Origin: Thermoanaerobaculia bacterium
GTDB taxonomy: Bacteria; Acidobacteriota; Thermoanaerobaculia; UBA5066
Reading direction: 5' to 3'
DNA length: 15,586 nt
NCBI GenBank assembly: GCA_023717585.1
Contig: JAMQPJ010000208.1
Location: 1 to 15,586 of the forward strand
Part shown: positions 14,155-15,586 of the stretch, piece after piece
Numbering within the stretch: the stretch's first letter is position 1
Layout of the letters: every line of letters starts with the position of its first letter
Notes under the pieces: generated by a model
Told to the model about the DNA's origin: nothing
What the model saw: only the letters and a program-made list of their open reading frames with translations
Database searches by the model: none
Made by a program: the position numbers and the translations under genes

Positions 14155-14178
14155 GCGGCGGGCCGAAGGGCCCGCCGC
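14155..14178 (-). terminator. Intrinsic terminator after the DUF5666-like gene
   Basis: A perfect 10-bp GC stem (GCGGCGGGCC / GGCCCGCCGC) with a four-base loop begins 24 bp past the stop at 14202. On the minus strand it is followed by TCCGCTTTTC, a short U-rich tract. This is the strongest hairpin I found in the window and separates the DUF5666-like gene from kbl. Confidence 0.7.
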
Positions 14179-14201
14179 GAAAAGCCGGAGCAAAGGGCAG
14201 A

Positions 14202-15347
14202 TTACTTCTTGCGGATCTCGGTCGCGACGAATTGCATTGCGACAAGGCTCCCGCCCGCTGCCGAGGCCATTCCGAAGCGGCCCTTCACGTGGACAACCGA
14301 GCCGACGACAATGCCCGTGTCGAGCTTCGTGAGCCCGTTCACGATGACGTCGCGCGAGGAGATCTTCCAGTGGCCGAGCGGCGCGCCGTTAGCCGTCGGC
14401 GCGGCGGGGATCGACTCGACGATGCCGTCGAATTCGGTCGCGCGGTCGCCCGGCGGAGGCGTGATGACGGGCGCCTTGATGATCGACACCGCGACGAGAT
14501 ACGAGGGCATCAGAGAGCCCGGCGGCGGGTTCTGGACGCGCGCGAGAACATCGACGGTGTCGCCCACTTTCGGGTCGCCCAGGATCTTGGTGTCGGCGTC
14601 GATGGTGACGACGCGGCCCGCGATCGTCCAGCTCGCCGCGGAAATCGTCTGCACAGGGCCGCGGAACGCGATCAGCTCGGGCGGCGTGACCAATCCATAG
14701 GCCTCGACGCTCGTCGCGAGGAGACCTCTGACGCCGCTGGCCTCTCCGGAATTCACGACGGAGACCGTCGCGAACATGCCCGCCGAGAGGTCGCGGAGGC
14801 CCTTGACGGACCCGTTCGGCCCGAAGCCGGACCATTTCGTCGCGGCGTTCGTCGAGACGGTGTGGATGAGCATCGTGAATTTCCCGCCCGCGACATCCAC
14901 CGACTGGATCGTGCCCGCGAGCTGACCCGCGCGCGTCTGAAACACGACGACGCTCGTTGCCACCAGCGGCGGCGGCGGAAACACGGCCGGAAACACCTCG
15001 GGCACCGTCACCTGCGCGACGACCCGGGCGCCGACGAGAATGCCGGACCACGGGACAGGGCTGGCGAAGCGATCGTCACCGCCCGTGATCGTGGCATGCG
15101 TGACGTCGATCTGGATTCCGCCCTCGATGAGGTCGAGGACGGGGCCGGCGACTTTCGAAACCGTTCCCTCGACGGTGGACGGTCTCGCTGGCAACGGCCA
15201 CGCCGTGCCGTCCGCCGAGGCTCTCGGCTCCAGGGGCCCCGCGCCGAAAATCGCGGTGAAAAGAAGGAGAGCCACGACGAGAGCGGAGGAGGTTTTGAAA
15301 GGGAGCGAACGTCGAGGGATGCGCGCAAGGAGGGATCGAGTCGTCAT
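14202..15347 (-). CDS. Secreted protein with four DUF5666-like repeats
   Basis: A 381-residue protein. Residues 1-45 are a long signal peptide (basic N-terminus, hydrophobic SALVVALLLFTAIF, cleavage near RASADG). The rest is about four diverged beta-barrel-like repeats, near 59-136, 143-216, 229-290 and 306-378. Each starts with a (x)GTVxxV / GTIQSV / GPVQTI / GIVESI stretch and ends with a VGxxVxVxxxV strand and a closing xAxxxV stretch, the pattern of DUF5666 domains. Function is unknown; such proteins are exported and may bind ligand or matrix. AAGGAGA before the ATG at 15347 supports the start. It has its own terminator, so it is probably a single-gene unit. Confidence 0.8.
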   Translation of the reverse strand: MTTRSLLARIPRRSLPFKTSSALVVALLLFTAIFGAGPLEPRASADGTAWPLPARPSTVEGTVSKVAGPVLDLIEGGIQIDVTHATITGGDDRFASPVPWSGILVGARVVAQVTVPEVFPAVFPPPPLVATSVVVFQTRAGQLAGTIQSVDVAGGKFTMLIHTVSTNAATKWSGFGPNGSVKGLRDLSAGMFATVSVVNSGEASGVRGLLATSVEAYGLVTPPELIAFRGPVQTISAASWTIAGRVVTIDADTKILGDPKVGDTVDVLARVQNPPPGSLMPSYLVAVSIIKAPVITPPPGDRATEFDGIVESIPAAPTANGAPLGHWKISSRDVIVNGLTKLDTGIVVGSVVHVKGRFGMASAAGGSLVAMQFVATEIRKK

Positions 15348-15427
15348 CGTGGCTCTCCTTCCAACGGAAAGGAGTGTCCGCGCGGGAACTCATCCCACGA
15401 CGACGCGGCCTGACCCTCGAGTTCGAT

Positions 15428-15586
15428 CTACCGGCGCGCCTTCGCCTTCTTCTTCGCGGGCTTCCTCGCGGCCGGCTTCCTGGTGGCTCGCTTCCTGGTG
15501 GCTCGCTTCCTGGTGGCTGGCTTCCTGGTGGCTGACTTCCTGGTGGCTGACTTCCTGGTGGCTGACTTCCTGGTGGCTGACTTCCT
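15428..15586 (-). CDS. Histone-H1-like or HU-like basic DNA-binding tail (C-terminal part, cut by window edge)
   Basis: The last 52 residues of a basic protein are visible before a TAG at 15428-15430; the gene runs off the right edge. It reads as pentapeptide repeats [S/R/P]ATRK, seven full copies, then the degenerate PAARKPAKKKAKARR and stop. Such Lys/Arg/Ala/Pro tails occur in bacterial histone-H1-like proteins and in HU proteins with C-terminal extensions, where they bind DNA and compact the nucleoid. Which N-terminal domain is attached cannot be seen. The frame stays open across the whole repeat, which favours real coding. The 80-bp gap to the next gene (15348-15427) shows no clear terminator. 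Confidence 0.75.
   Translation of the reverse strand, partial: RKSATRKSATRKSATRKSATRKPATRKRATRKRATRKPAARKPAKKKAKARR
15476..15586. repeat. 15-bp tandem repeat, 7.4 copies to the window edge
   Basis: Seven complete 15-bp units (15476-15580) plus six bases. The core CTTCCTGGTGGCT is identical in every copy; only the last two bases vary (CG, CG, GG, then GA four times). Units are in phase with codons of the basic-tail gene. The lack of silent changes points to recent expansion by slippage or unequal recombination, and copy number may vary among strains. Confidence 0.95.

Noticed and set aside
15476..15586. CRISPR array
   Set aside because: Units are 15 bp with no spacers and keep a coding frame.

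Overview
This window is GC-rich bacterial chromosome with tightly packed genes and no phage, insertion sequence, RNA gene or CRISPR array that I can recognise. Several genes start at good Shine-Dalgarno sites, there are many secreted proteins, and the codons favour G or C in third position. A Gram-negative, soil- or sediment-type lineage such as Acidobacteriota would fit, but that placement is inference from style and gene content only. Seventeen protein genes are supported, two of them cut by the window edges.

Left part (1-3625, minus strand): a compact three-gene unit transcribed right to left. It holds a CofC-like sugar/nucleotidyl transferase of the TIGR04282 type known from arsenosugar loci, then an 832-residue three-part fusion (PqqD-like domain, radical SAM/SPASM domain, complete ArsM-type arsenite methyltransferase with a Cys-rich tail), then a PiT-type phosphate (arsenate) transporter whose start overlaps the fusion's stop. 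Together they look like an organoarsenical biosynthesis cassette in which the usual separate ArsS and ArsM enzymes are replaced by one unusual fusion. This is the most interesting part of the window.

Middle part (3731-10579): a Tat-exported proline-iminopeptidase-like hydrolase; a small coiled-coil-like protein on the plus strand; a minus-strand group of a 3-hydroxyisobutyrate-dehydrogenase-family enzyme followed by two tandem secreted paralogues of unknown function; a plus-strand pair of a membrane protein and a SprT-like zinc protease; an exported M14 metallocarboxypeptidase whose end overlaps the protease gene; and an exported lone TonB C-terminal domain.

Right part (10583-15586, minus strand): undecaprenyl diphosphate synthase followed by a B12-binding radical SAM enzyme, glycine C-acetyltransferase (Kbl), a strong hairpin terminator, a secreted protein built of four DUF5666-like repeats, and at the edge the lysine/arginine-rich tail of a histone-H1-like protein encoded by a near-perfect 15-bp tandem repeat.
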